Source of the DNA: VXYL01 sp965116345 | GTDB taxonomy: Bacteria > Pseudomonadota > Gammaproteobacteria > Pseudomonadales > Azotimanducaceae | Direction of reading: 5' to 3' | Assembly (NCBI GenBank): GCA_965116345.1 | Contig: OZ220680.1 | Coordinates: 3,534,001-3,598,000 of the forward strand | Length of the DNA stretch: 64,000 nucleotides | Shown here: one piece after another, positions 1 to 7,663 of the stretch | Layout of the letters: each line of letters begins with the position of its first letter | Position numbering within the stretch: the first letter of the stretch is position 1 | Translations under genes and position numbers: made by a program | Notes under the pieces: generated by a model | The model's database searches: none | What the model was told of the DNA's origin: nothing | Seen by the model: the letters and a program-made list of their open reading frames with translations, nothing else

Positions 1-615
1 GCGCGCGAACTCGGCGGGGCTGACATAAGCGGCGTTCCAGCCGTCGGCGTGCCGCGCCGCGATGTCCAGCGTACGTCGTTCACCCCGTCCGCCGATCCAC
101 AGGGGCAGGTGATCCTGGACGGGCTTCGGCCAACAGGTGGCATCGTCGACCTGGAAGTGTCTGCCCGAGAACGTCGTGCGTTCCTCGTCCAAGAGCCTGC
201 GCAGTACCTGCGCGGCCTCGTCGAGCATGTCGAGACGCGTGCCGATATCTGGAAACGGATAGCCGTAGGCGGACGCCTCCCAGATGTGCCACCCGGCGCC
301 GATGCCAAGCTCGAAGCGCCCGCCGGAGAGGTGGTCCAGGGTGGTCGCCGCCTTGGCCAGTAGGGCCGGATTCCGGTAGCCGACATAGAACACGAGGCAG
401 CCGATGCGTACCCGTTCGGTCTCCGCGGCCAGTGCGCCGAGTGTGGCGAGTGCCTCGAAGTGCGGTTGGGTGGCGCCTTGGTACGGTGCCTCGTAGAAGT
501 GATCCCACACCGAGATCCAATCCACGCCGGCGTCTTCCAGATGCCGCCACAGGGCGCGCAACTCTCCCATGCCGAGGTTCTGTTGACCGATATGGACGCC
601 GAGGGATATGGACAT
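1..615 (-). CDS. LLM class (luciferase-like) oxidoreductase, C-terminally truncated by window edge
   Basis: Open frame running off the left edge; 205 codons are visible from an ATG at 615. The N-terminus reads MSISLGVHIGQQNLGMGE, followed by a WISVWDHF segment, a long LAAETERVRIGCLVFYVGYR stretch and GGRFELGIGAGWH. These are the classic beta-strand landmarks of the luciferase-like TIM barrel of F420- or FMN-dependent oxidoreductases. The visible end (WNAAYVSPAEF) also fits that family. The substrate cannot be told from the sequence. It is the first of two LLM proteins here; the other lies at 8957-10027 and is only distantly similar. The family is secure, the cofactor (F420 versus FMN) is inferred. 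Confidence 0.85.
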   Translation of the reverse strand, partial: MSISLGVHIGQQNLGMGELRALWRHLEDAGVDWISVWDHFYEAPYQGATQPHFEALATLGALAAETERVRIGCLVFYVGYRNPALLAKAATTLDHLSGGRFELGIGAGWHIWEASAYGYPFPDIGTRLDMLDEAAQVLRRLLDEERTTFSGRHFQVDDATCWPKPVQDHLPLWIGGRGERRTLDIAARHADGWNAAYVSPAEFAR

Positions 616-1030
616 CGCAAAAACCCGTGTGCAGAGCAATGGCTACGATAACCAGTGCTCCCTCAACCCTCAAACGTCGCGAACGGTGGTCGCCGACGTG
701 TTTCTCGTCACCGTGGCGATTGAACTTTCTCCCCGGCAGTGCGTCTCAATGAACGTCAAGGCAATGTTCGTACAGACGGCGAAGGCCGAGAAAGGCGAGA
801 GCGAAACGATAGAGGCAATGGTTGTACGGCATTGAAGAGGACGCTAACCGTCCCCAACCTTAGGTTTGAACAGCCCCGGCGATATCCCTCTCCCTCCCCC
901 AAACCCCCCTTGTCGCCGGGGCTTTTTTCCCGCGAGGCGCCGCCGGCGTCTCTGCGACATCCGAAGTAGAGCGATGGGAGGAGCGCGGTCCGTCGCGATG
1001 ATCGTCAAGCCGACTGGGGCGTCGGCGAAG
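616..1030. other. 415-bp intergenic stretch without a supportable gene
   Basis: Between the start of the LLM gene and the end of gloA I see no convincing reading frame; the small frames present have no recognisable composition. The stretch holds the hairpin and T-run annotated at 872-928 and a C-rich tract around 885-910. Confidence 0.6.
872..928 (+). terminator. Strong hairpin with C-rich loop and T-run (intrinsic terminator or sRNA 3' end)
   Basis: A perfect 11-bp stem (AGCCCCGGCGA at 872-882 with TCGCCGGGGCT at 913-923) encloses a 30-nt loop of almost only C and T, and is followed by six T residues (923-928). This is the form of a plus-strand Rho-independent terminator, yet no plus-strand gene precedes it. 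The loop carries CCCTCTCCCT, a sequence complementary to Shine-Dalgarno-like purine tracts, so a small RNA ending here is possible (inference). Confidence 0.55.
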
Positions 1031-1450
1031 TCACCACTCGCCGGTATTGGGCATCGACGCCCAGGGCTCCTGGGACGGTAGCGGCGCTCCCGCCTGCAGC
1101 AGTTCGACGGACACGTTGTCGGGAGAACGCACGAAGGCCATGTGGCCATCCCTGGGCGGGCGGTTGATCGTCACGCCGCCGTCCTTGAGCCGCTGGCATG
1201 TCTCGTAGATGTTGTCCACCCGGTAGGCCAAGTGGCCGAAGTTGCGCCCGCCCCCCAGGGATTCCGGATCCCAGTTGTGCGTCAGTTCCACCTGAGCGTC
1301 GTCGTCACCAGGGGCCGCGAGGAACACCAGCGTGAAGCGTCCAGCCTCGTTGTCGATGCGCCGTAGCTCGCGCAGACCGAGCTTGTCGCAGTAGAAGTCG
1401 AGCGACGCGTCGATGTCGGCGACGCGAACCATCGTGTGCAGGTATTTCAT
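1031..1450 (-). CDS. gloA: Lactoylglutathione lyase (glyoxalase I), VOC family
   Basis: 139 aa, the normal length for bacterial GloA. It isomerises the hemithioacetal of methylglyoxal and glutathione to S-lactoylglutathione in the cytosol. The start MKYLHTMVRVADIDASLDFY aligns by eye with E. coli GloA. All four metal ligands are in place: His5, Glu55 (VELTHNW), His73 (FGHLAYRVD) and Glu116 (VSVELLQ), the Ni2+-type arrangement of short glyoxalases. A GAGGG ribosome site sits just upstream of the ATG at 1450. It stands alone, with no glyoxalase II nearby. Confidence 0.95.
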   Translation of the reverse strand: MKYLHTMVRVADIDASLDFYCDKLGLRELRRIDNEAGRFTLVFLAAPGDDDAQVELTHNWDPESLGGGRNFGHLAYRVDNIYETCQRLKDGGVTINRPPRDGHMAFVRSPDNVSVELLQAGAPLPSQEPWASMPNTGEW

Positions 1451-1846
1451 GGTGCCCTCGGGTCAAGAATCGGCGAAGCATAGCCCATCGGATTGCGGGC
1501 CGGGGGAACTACATGGTCAAGTGCCAGAGCGCGTTCTCCGTCACTTCGCCGTCCGGTTCCAGCCTGGAACTCCGGGCCCAACAGCGTCTCGACCGGGACG
1601 AGCTCGGCGGGATTCAGTCGATAGCTCCCCAAAAAAACCCCGATCATGGATCGGGGTAATGGTCAGTAAGGGATTGAGCTGTCACGGCCTGCGGAGGGAG
1701 AGGGGGATGGGAGGGGAACACTCCGCAAGCCGTGATTGGAACCATAAGCGCCAATGGTGCATGCCGAGTGGATGATCTTTGGATAGGTGCTGGACGAATA
1801 GTGGAGCTACGATTAGCGGATTGCTCGTTCGTTCTGGGAGAAGACA
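1451..1846. other. 396-bp intergenic stretch holding a minus-strand hairpin pair
   Basis: No credible protein frame is visible. The stretch lies between gloA (reading left) and the SGNH hydrolase gene (reading right) and contains the possible small-RNA locus annotated at 1631-1735. The upstream region of the hydrolase gene (about 1740-1846) should hold its promoter, but I see no clear -35/-10 pair. Confidence 0.55.
1631..1735 (-). ncRNA. Candidate small RNA: C-rich-loop hairpin followed by intrinsic terminator
   Basis: Read on the minus strand, a 15-bp hairpin (1721-1735 with 1682-1696) closes a 24-nt C/T-only-rich loop. Its single mismatch becomes a G-U wobble only in the minus-strand RNA. 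It is followed 25 nt later by a 9-bp stem with a 3-nt loop (1637-1657, ACCCCGATC/GATCGGGGT) and seven U residues (1631-1637). Two hairpins of which the last is a perfect terminator, in a gap without a gene, is typical of a trans-acting sRNA. No promoter was identified, so the 5' end is unknown. Confidence 0.4.
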
Positions 1847-2989
1847 GTGCAGACATTGCCGATCGCGGATCTGCTACCGAATCGATTGGTTGTTCACGGC
1901 GCGCTCGGGTTCGACGAACGCGACGGCGGCCTGGGTGTTCGCCGACTCCCCGACTGGACACGACTGCAGCTTCCACAGCCCATGGACGTCACGGTGCGCA
2001 TGCCCTCGGGCGTCCGTCTGCGGTTCGCCACGGACTCGAGGCGCGTCGGCGTTGGCTTCCTAGCGACGAACATGGTGGCGCCACCTCGAGCGCGGCGGCC
2101 CGTGGTCTTCAACCTGGAGACGGCCGAACGCCTGGAGCGCGCGGCGTCGACCGCCGGCAACGTCATCCGCATCAGTCCCGAGGCGCCGGGTGGCGTGGAA
2201 CTGGTTCGCGGGGAGGCCGATACCGTGGTCTTCGATGGCTTGGCACCGGGTGTGAAGACCTGCGAGGTGTGGCTGCCGCACAACGCCTTCGTGGAACTGC
2301 GCACGCTCGTCGTGGAGGACGGAGCGTCGATTGGACCGGTGCCCTCGGACGACCGCCCCCGGTGGGTCCACTACGGGAGTTCGATCAGCCACTGCATGGA
2401 AGCGGAAGAGCCGGCGATGACCTGGCCCGCGGTGGCGGCTCGGGGCGCGGGAGTCGCCTTGCAGAATCTGGGCTTCGGCGGCCAATGCCACCTGGATCAA
2501 TTCGTCGCGCGCACGATCCGGGACCTCGACGACGTGGATGTCGTGACCATCAAGACCGGTATCAACATCGTCAACATGGACTCCATGCGCGAGCGCGTCT
2601 TCACACCCGCGTTGCACGGGTTCATCGATACGATCCGCGAACGCAGGCCGGATGTGCCGCTGATGGTGATCTCGCCGATCTTCTGCCCGAGCGCCGAGAC
2701 ACGTCCCGGACCAACCATCCCGAACGAGCGGGGCAAGTTCGTCACCGTCGACGGATTCGAGCCGTATCGCGGCGGATCGCTCTCGCTGGTGCGCATCCGC
2801 GAGATCATCGCCGGCGTGGTCGACGCGCGCCGCGCCGCAGGAGACCTGAACCTGCACTATCACGACGGCCTGACGTTGTTCGGTGCCGACGACGCGCCGG
2901 ATCTGCCCGACGATCTGCACCCCAACCCCGCCGGCTACCGGCGCATGGGTGAACGCTTCGCACCGGTCCTGCAAGACCTGCTCCCGTAG
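1847..2989 (+). CDS. SGNH/GDSL-type hydrolase
   Basis: 380 aa from a GTG at 1847 preceded by GGGAGAAG. Two parts: an N-terminal beta-rich domain (about 1-165) and a C-terminal SGNH fold. The catalytic blocks are visible: block I YGSSIS around Ser179, Gly211 in GFGG, Asn240 in TGIN, and the C-terminal DDLHPN with Asp355/Asp356 and His358. The family comprises esterases and carbohydrate deacetylases; the substrate is not predictable. No signal peptide is evident. The gene is divergent from gloA, and its stop codon lies inside a family A palindrome (2985-3028). Confidence 0.88.
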   Translation: MQTLPIADLLPNRLVVHGALGFDERDGGLGVRRLPDWTRLQLPQPMDVTVRMPSGVRLRFATDSRRVGVGFLATNMVAPPRARRPVVFNLETAERLERAASTAGNVIRISPEAPGGVELVRGEADTVVFDGLAPGVKTCEVWLPHNAFVELRTLVVEDGASIGPVPSDDRPRWVHYGSSISHCMEAEEPAMTWPAVAARGAGVALQNLGFGGQCHLDQFVARTIRDLDDVDVVTIKTGINIVNMDSMRERVFTPALHGFIDTIRERRPDVPLMVISPIFCPSAETRPGPTIPNERGKFVTVDGFEPYRGGSLSLVRIREIIAGVVDARRAAGDLNLHYHDGLTLFGADDAPDLPDDLHPNPAGYRRMGERFAPVLQDLLP

Positions 2990-3028
2990 GGGCGACCCTA
3001 ACGCGCCGCCAGGGCGCGCGGTCGCCCT
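2985..3028. repeat. Family A intergenic palindrome
   Basis: Outer arms GGGCGACC (2990-2997) and GGTCGCCC (3020-3027) surround an inner CGCGCC/GGCGCG inverted repeat. The element starts in the stop codon of the upstream hydrolase. Related copies lie at 13711-13734, 30141-30166, 34697-34709, 36532-36574, 37536-37560 and twice in 37628-37733. A CCCTCTCCCGACT direct repeat follows immediately (about 3024-3060). Confidence 0.8.
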
Positions 3029-3119
3029 CTCCCGACTGGTGGTCGGGCCCTCTCCCGACTTGCCGTCGTCCTCAAGTTACACTGCACCGCTTCACCAACT
3101 CGACCAGACAGGAACGACC

Positions 3120-3944
3120 ATGCCCATCAGCCCGTCGAGCACCGATGAACTGCTCGCCCGCCAGGAAGGCCGCATCGCGGTCCTCACCCTCAACCGCCCC
3201 GAACGTCTGAACGCCATCAGCGGCCCGATGCTCGGCGAACTGTCGGCCAAGCTCCTCGAAGCCAGCAAGGATCCGGACACCCGCTGCATCGTCCTGACCG
3301 GTGCGGGCCGCGGATTCTGCGCGGGCCTCGATCTCGTCAACGTCGGCCAGGGCGGCATCGGCAGCCGCGACACGCGCAGCGGCGACAACCGCCCGCCGCG
3401 GCAGTTGTTCGATCTGCGCGACGCACCGATCAATGTCATGTGGAATATCGACACGCCGGTGGTTTGCGCGGTCAACGGCGCTGCGGCCGGCTACGGCATG
3501 GACCTGACACTGCTCGCCGACATCCGCATCGCCTCGTCGTCCGCGAAGATGGCGGCGGTCACGGCGAAGCGCAACGTCGTACCCGAGAGCGGCGGCACGT
3601 GGCTGCTGCCGCGCCTCATCGGCTGGGCGAAGGCCGCCGAACTCTATTACCGGGCGCGCACCATCGACGCCGCGGAATGCCTGGACATCGGCCTGGTCAA
3701 TGCCGTGGTCCCGGACGACGAACTCATGCCCACTGCGATGCAGTGGGCCGAGGAAATCGCCGACAACGCCCCGATGGCGGTGCAGACCACCAAACGCATG
3801 ATGCGCATGGGCCTCGAGGAGTCCTACGACACCGCCGTCGACCACCTGATGGTGCACTTGAACGGCATGTTCGCCTCGGAGGACTTTCAAGAGGGCGTCA
3901 AGGCCTTTCTGGAACGCCGTAAACCCAACTTCACGGGGAGATAG
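3120..3944 (+). CDS. Enoyl-CoA hydratase/isomerase (crotonase) family protein
   Basis: 274 aa from an ATG at 3120 with AGGAACG just upstream; an earlier in-frame ATG exists but lies in the previous gene. Crotonase landmarks: oxyanion-hole segment GRGFCAGLDL (near residue 62-71) and NGAAAGYGMDLTLLADIRIA. The position of the first catalytic Glu of classical hydratases holds Asp (GMDL), and at the second Glu position there is no acid; instead VPESGG follows shortly after. This suggests a subgroup with altered chemistry (hydratase, isomerase or hydrolase). Acts on acyl-CoA in the cytosol; substrate unknown. Confidence 0.9.
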   Translation: MPISPSSTDELLARQEGRIAVLTLNRPERLNAISGPMLGELSAKLLEASKDPDTRCIVLTGAGRGFCAGLDLVNVGQGGIGSRDTRSGDNRPPRQLFDLRDAPINVMWNIDTPVVCAVNGAAAGYGMDLTLLADIRIASSSAKMAAVTAKRNVVPESGGTWLLPRLIGWAKAAELYYRARTIDAAECLDIGLVNAVVPDDELMPTAMQWAEEIADNAPMAVQTTKRMMRMGLEESYDTAVDHLMVHLNGMFASEDFQEGVKAFLERRKPNFTGR

Positions 3945-3965
3945 CTGGTTGATTGCTGGTTGATA

Positions 3966-3976
3966 CCTTCCCTAGA
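3966..3976. repeat. Half copy of family B palindrome
   Basis: ACCTTCCCTAG matches one arm of the family B element seen complete at 34720-34750, 48010-48040 and 48779-48809. The other arm is missing here. Confidence 0.5.
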
Positions 3977-4090
3977 ACAGCTTGGGCTCCCGTACTGTGC
4001 AGAGGTCGCCGTGACGTAGAAACCGCCAGCCGGCATCGCCCGTAGACCACTGATCTGAAACGACTTCGCAGATCCCTTGGCAAACTTGGG

Positions 4091-4747
4091 CTAGAGCGCG
4101 ATCAGAATGTTGCTGCGCTGGGCTGCCCTGCGCACATCCCCCAGAAACGACCCGTCCGACCCTTCGCGCATGCCGGCCACCGTGAGATCCGTGGCGGCGA
4201 CACGGTCGCCGAACAGGAGCAGTGCCGAGTCCGGATCGCACAGATTCGACGTCCAGACGAGTCCGTCGATGTCGTCGAACTGATCGTGTACGGCCTTCGC
4301 CCAGAGCGCCGTGCGTCGGTATTGCGTGGGCAGGCTGGCGATCAGGGCCTCGCGGCGCAAGCCCCACTTCAACAGGTCTGGTGCCCGTAGACTGGCTAGA
4401 CGGAGTACGCGGCGCACCATCAATGTGCTATGCCGGCGGTCTTGGAGTTCGCCGTGCGGCACGCTCTTTCGCGTCGCGCGAAGTGGGACATCGTGCAGGA
4501 TCGTCTCATGGATCGCCGCTTCCACGGTGTCGGCCGCATACAACGAGGGTACGCAACGGTCGTGCGCGTCGCGGATCGGCGCGAATCTTGTCGGGCCGCC
4601 CCGGCAGGGATTGAACGCGCGCCCGTCGAACTGACGGTCGTGGACCCGGTGGAGCAACTCGCCTGCGGTCAGCTCCACGACATTCGGCGGCTTGAGGCGA
4701 GCCCGCGGATCAGGAACGGGAACGGGCGGGGCCGCTTTCTCATCCAA
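4091..4747 (-). CDS. RES-domain toxin
   Basis: RES-domain protein; members studied so far degrade NAD+ or ADP-ribosylate targets and are toxins of the Xre/MbcA-RES type II modules. About 218 aa if translation starts at a TTG (4747) that overlaps the antitoxin stop (TTGGATGA) with GGAA upstream; an ATG at 4795 inside the antitoxin gene is the alternative. Visible family residues: Arg54 in PTRF, Tyr70 in SLYAADT, Glu81 in HETIL, and a Ser in VWTSNL. It follows its antitoxin in the same operon, the normal order for this module. Confidence 0.82.
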   Translation of the reverse strand: MDEKAAPPVPVPDPRARLKPPNVVELTAGELLHRVHDRQFDGRAFNPCRGGPTRFAPIRDAHDRCVPSLYAADTVEAAIHETILHDVPLRATRKSVPHGELQDRRHSTLMVRRVLRLASLRAPDLLKWGLRREALIASLPTQYRRTALWAKAVHDQFDDIDGLVWTSNLCDPDSALLLFGDRVAATDLTVAGMREGSDGSFLGDVRRAAQRSNILIAL

Positions 4748-5396
4748 TGGCCGGTTCCAAGAGCCGGCGCGCCGCCTCGACGACTTGGTGGTCATCCGCC
4801 AGGCGCTGCTGTGGTTCGTCGCCGTCAAGCCAGCCGTTGCCCGAGGCGAACCAGAACGCCTTCTGCCACGGGGTCATTCCCGGAGGCAACGCGGCGAGCA
4901 CATGGCGCACGACCGTACGCGGTTTCCCGTCCTCGAACTGAAACGCCGGATAGAGGTCGCGCCGACCGAGCCGGACGGCAAACGTCTTGCCTTCATTTTT
5001 CCAGCGGGAAGCGGGCTCGCTCTTGTTGCGCGAGGCCAGGCCCGATAGGCGATGGATCTGCGCCGCAGTGAGCGTCGGGGTGTCATCCAGGTAGTCGCGG
5101 CGAGCGGCAAGGTTATCAATGGCCAGGTCCTGCTCCACGTCGGATTGATCGGCGGCGAGCCAAGTCAGTATCCGGTCGAGGTCGGACGAGGTGTTCGGAC
5201 GCCAACGGTGCATACTCGGTACGCTGCCCAAGCGATTCAGGCGGTCGACCATGTCGCTGAGTGGCAAGGACGTATGGAAGACCATCCACTCGTCGTGCTC
5301 GTGGGCTTGTTCGCCAAGGCGTGCTCTTATCCGTTGGGGGAGCATCTCCACTTCGTCGGGGTGCAGCGCCTCGTAGACAATCGGTTTTGTCTTCAT
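4740..5396 (-). CDS. Antitoxin of the RES module (MbcA/ParS-type C-terminal region)
   Basis: 218 aa from ATG 5396; a TTG at 5432 is possible. The C-terminal 65 residues (PAFQFEDGKPRTVVRHVL, then PPGMTPWQKAFWFASGNGWLDG, RLADDHQVV) match what usually accompanies RES toxins: the region that binds the toxin and blocks its active site. The N-terminal 100 residues contain no obvious helix-turn-helix but do have LTAAQIHRLSGLASRN, which could be a short DNA-binding element. It is longer than classical antitoxins (about 150 aa). Likely autoregulates the pair; the promoter region is 5397-5596. Confidence 0.78.
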   Translation of the reverse strand: MKTKPIVYEALHPDEVEMLPQRIRARLGEQAHEHDEWMVFHTSLPLSDMVDRLNRLGSVPSMHRWRPNTSSDLDRILTWLAADQSDVEQDLAIDNLAARRDYLDDTPTLTAAQIHRLSGLASRNKSEPASRWKNEGKTFAVRLGRRDLYPAFQFEDGKPRTVVRHVLAALPPGMTPWQKAFWFASGNGWLDGDEPQQRLADDHQVVEAARRLLEPAIG

Positions 5397-5596
5397 CGTG
5401 GCGAAATTCCATGAGATTCGTGAGGTTGTCAAACGATACCGAAAGTCATGCTGTCAGTGCAATGCACTGGAAGTCCCGCCCGGGGGGGGACATGCCGATG
5501 TGGTGCGTTCCCCCATATTGCCGATGGGTGACAGCGGCAACAGGACGGGCATCGACTCTCCGAGTGATAGCATCGGGGCGACAAGGGGTTTCCGCG

Positions 5597-6760
5597 ATGC
5601 TCAGGACGCTAGCCGTCGCCAACTACCGGTCGCTTCGTGACCTGGTGCTGCCGCTCGGGCCGCTGAACGTGGTTACGGGTCCCAATGGCAGCGGCAAGTC
5701 GAACCTGTACCGGGGCCTACGCCTGCTATCGGAGACCGCGTTCGGCACGGCGGTCGAGTCGCTGGCCGCCGAAGGCGGAATCGAGTCGGTACTCTGGGCC
5801 GGACCCGAACAGGTCTCGCGGGCCTTCAAGAGCGGTGAGCATCCCGTTCAGGGCGGACCGCGGAGGAAGCCCGTCAACCTGCGCTTCGGATTCGCCGGCG
5901 ACGACTTCAGCTACGCCATCGACTACGGCCTGCCGCCGCCGAGCCGGACGATGTTCGGCAAGGACCCCGAAATCAAACGGGAAGTGATCTGGCATGGCGA
6001 GACCTGGCACGACGCGCGCGCCCTGGTGGACCGCCGCGGTGCGGTGGTGCGGGCCCGCGATGCCGATGGCCGCTGGCAGGTGATAGAAAAGCACCTGCCG
6101 ACGTTCGACAGCATGCTGTCGCGCATGGCGGATCCTGAGCGGGCCCCCGAGGTGCTCATACTGCGCGAGAAAATCCGCTCCTGGCGCTTCTACGACCACT
6201 TCCGCAGCGATGCTGCAGCCCCCGCCCGCGCGCCCCAGGTGGGTACGCGTACGCCGGTGCTGAGCAACGACGGTCACGACCTCGCGGCCGCTTGGCGGAC
6301 GATCGTGGAGACGGGCGACGACGAAGCCTTGAACGAAGCCGTCGCAGACGCCTTTCCGGGGGCATCGGTGGATGTCGAGGATGCCGGGGGACGGTTCAGT
6401 CTCCGGTTCCAGCAATACGGCCTGCTGCGGCCCCTCTCCCAAGCGGAACTGTCCGATGGCACGCTTCGCTACCTGCTGTGGATCGCCGCGCTGCTGACGC
6501 CCCGACCGCCGAGCCTGATGGTCCTGAACGAGCCCGAGACCAGTCTGCACCCTGAACTGCTGCCCGCCCTCGGACGGTTGATGAAGCGGTGCGCGCAAAA
6601 CACCCAACTCTGGGTCACGACGCACGCCGAGAGCCTCGTCGACGCCTTGACCCGGGACGACGACTGCAATCACCTCGAACTCGCCAAGGAACTCGGCGAG
6701 ACCTCGGCGTTGGGCTTCCGACCACTCGATCTGCCGCCGTGGCGGTGGCCGGGGCGCTGA
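5597..6760 (+). CDS. AAA/RecF-like ATPase (COG4637 type)
   Basis: 387 aa from ATG 5597 with AAGGGG upstream. Starts with a RecF/SMC-type core (MLRTLAVANYRSL), Walker A GPNGSGKS at 28-35, an ABC-like LSDGTLRYL segment, Walker B with catalytic Glu in LMVLNEPETSLHP, and a switch His in VTTHAESLVDAL. No long coiled coil and no TOPRIM domain, so this is the short single-chain predicted ATPase family rather than an OLD nuclease. Function is unknown. It is divergent from the RES module and upstream of MNT/HEPN, which hints at a defence role. Confidence 0.8.
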   Translation: MLRTLAVANYRSLRDLVLPLGPLNVVTGPNGSGKSNLYRGLRLLSETAFGTAVESLAAEGGIESVLWAGPEQVSRAFKSGEHPVQGGPRRKPVNLRFGFAGDDFSYAIDYGLPPPSRTMFGKDPEIKREVIWHGETWHDARALVDRRGAVVRARDADGRWQVIEKHLPTFDSMLSRMADPERAPEVLILREKIRSWRFYDHFRSDAAAPARAPQVGTRTPVLSNDGHDLAAAWRTIVETGDDEALNEAVADAFPGASVDVEDAGGRFSLRFQQYGLLRPLSQAELSDGTLRYLLWIAALLTPRPPSLMVLNEPETSLHPELLPALGRLMKRCAQNTQLWVTTHAESLVDALTRDDDCNHLELAKELGETSALGFRPLDLPPWRWPGR

Positions 6761-7069
6761 TCCAGGATGTCTGAATCCGTTTCAGCCGATCTCGTATCCC
6801 GGACCTGGGCCGGTGAGCCCGAGCCGCCCGCCGCGCTCCCGTCGGTGGCTGGGGCGTCGTCAACACGCAAAGCCGGCTGACCGTCTCGGCATCCGGTCTC
6901 TCACCATGGCGAGAAGGGTAGTGACGCCGGATTGATCCGCTGAGTTTGGCCGTTCCCGCAATGGTGCATTCTACCCAAAATGGGTACTATGTTGCCCAAT
7001 ATGGGCATTGATGAAGCGATCCATGAGTCTCGTCCAATTCGGGAAGGCGGGTCCGCTGAACGCGGCGAG
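6761..7069. other. Regulatory gap upstream of the MNT/HEPN pair
   Basis: 309 bp without a supportable gene. Its right part carries the two palindromes annotated at 6972-7007; the left part shows nothing recognisable. Confidence 0.6.
6972..7007. promoter_or_regulatory. Twin 15-bp palindromic operators upstream of MNT/HEPN
   Basis: Two perfect palindromes with 6-bp arms and 3-bp centres: TACCCAAAATGGGTA (6972-6986) and TGCCCAATATGGGCA (6993-7007), consensus TRCCCA-AWA-TGGGYA. Centres are 21 bp apart, two helical turns, so two dimers would bind the same face. The downstream gene encodes a winged-helix domain, making autorepression the obvious reading (inference). Confidence 0.75.
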
Positions 7070-7663
7070 ATGCGTGTCGGCATCGCTGGCGCGCTTTTCA
7101 CGACCACTCAGCAACGCCTGCTGTCGCTCCTGTTCGGACAGTCGTCGCGCAGCTTCTACGCCAGCGAACTCATCGCATTAACCGGGTCGGGCTCGGGTGC
7201 CGTCCAGCGCGAGCTCCAACGTCTGGTATCCAGCGGACTCGTCGTAGTGAGCCGGCAGGGACGTCAGAAGCACCATCGAGCCAACACCGAGTCGCCCGTG
7301 TTCGCCGAGTTGCGGGGATTGGTGCGGAAGACGGTGGGTTTGGCCGAACCGATTCGTGAAGCGCTGTTCCCGCTGGTTGATCGGATCAGGCTTGCACTCA
7401 TCTACGGCTCCGTTGCTCGCGGGGTCGACGGCGCGGATAGTGACATCGACCTGTTGATCGTCGGAGACGATCTGACACTGGAGGACGTTTACTCGGTGCT
7501 CGCACCGGTCGAAGCGGCGCTCGACAGGCAGGTGAGTCCAACGCTTTACACTGAACGTGAGCTCACTGAACGAAGAGCTGCCGGCGGCAGCTTCCTAAGT
7601 CGCGTCCTTGCCGGCGAAACCTTGGTGCTAGTGGGATCCCTGGATGAGCATTCCGCAGCTTGA
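7070..7663 (+). CDS. Winged-helix nucleotidyltransferase (MNT-type antitoxin)
   Basis: 197 aa from ATG 7070; in-frame ATGs at 6980, 6989 and 7001 fall inside the palindromic operators and are therefore unlikely starts. Residues 5-75 form a winged helix (TTTQQRLLSLLFGQ...SGAVQRELQRL). Residues 110-130 carry the polymerase-beta-type nucleotidyltransferase motif GSVARG (113-118) and DSDID (124-128). Family knowledge: MNT partners AMPylate HEPN RNases and silence them. Here the MNT is fused to its own DNA-binding domain, so it may act both as enzyme and as repressor. Its 3' end overlaps the HEPN gene by 20 bp. Confidence 0.85.
   Translation: MRVGIAGALFTTTQQRLLSLLFGQSSRSFYASELIALTGSGSGAVQRELQRLVSSGLVVVSRQGRQKHHRANTESPVFAELRGLVRKTVGLAEPIREALFPLVDRIRLALIYGSVARGVDGADSDIDLLIVGDDLTLEDVYSVLAPVEAALDRQVSPTLYTERELTERRAAGGSFLSRVLAGETLVLVGSLDEHSAA

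Noticed and set aside
6980..7069. Upstream ATG (6980) as start of the nucleotidyltransferase
   Set aside because: Would place the first codons in the palindromic operators; the ATG at 7070 matches the start of the conserved winged helix.
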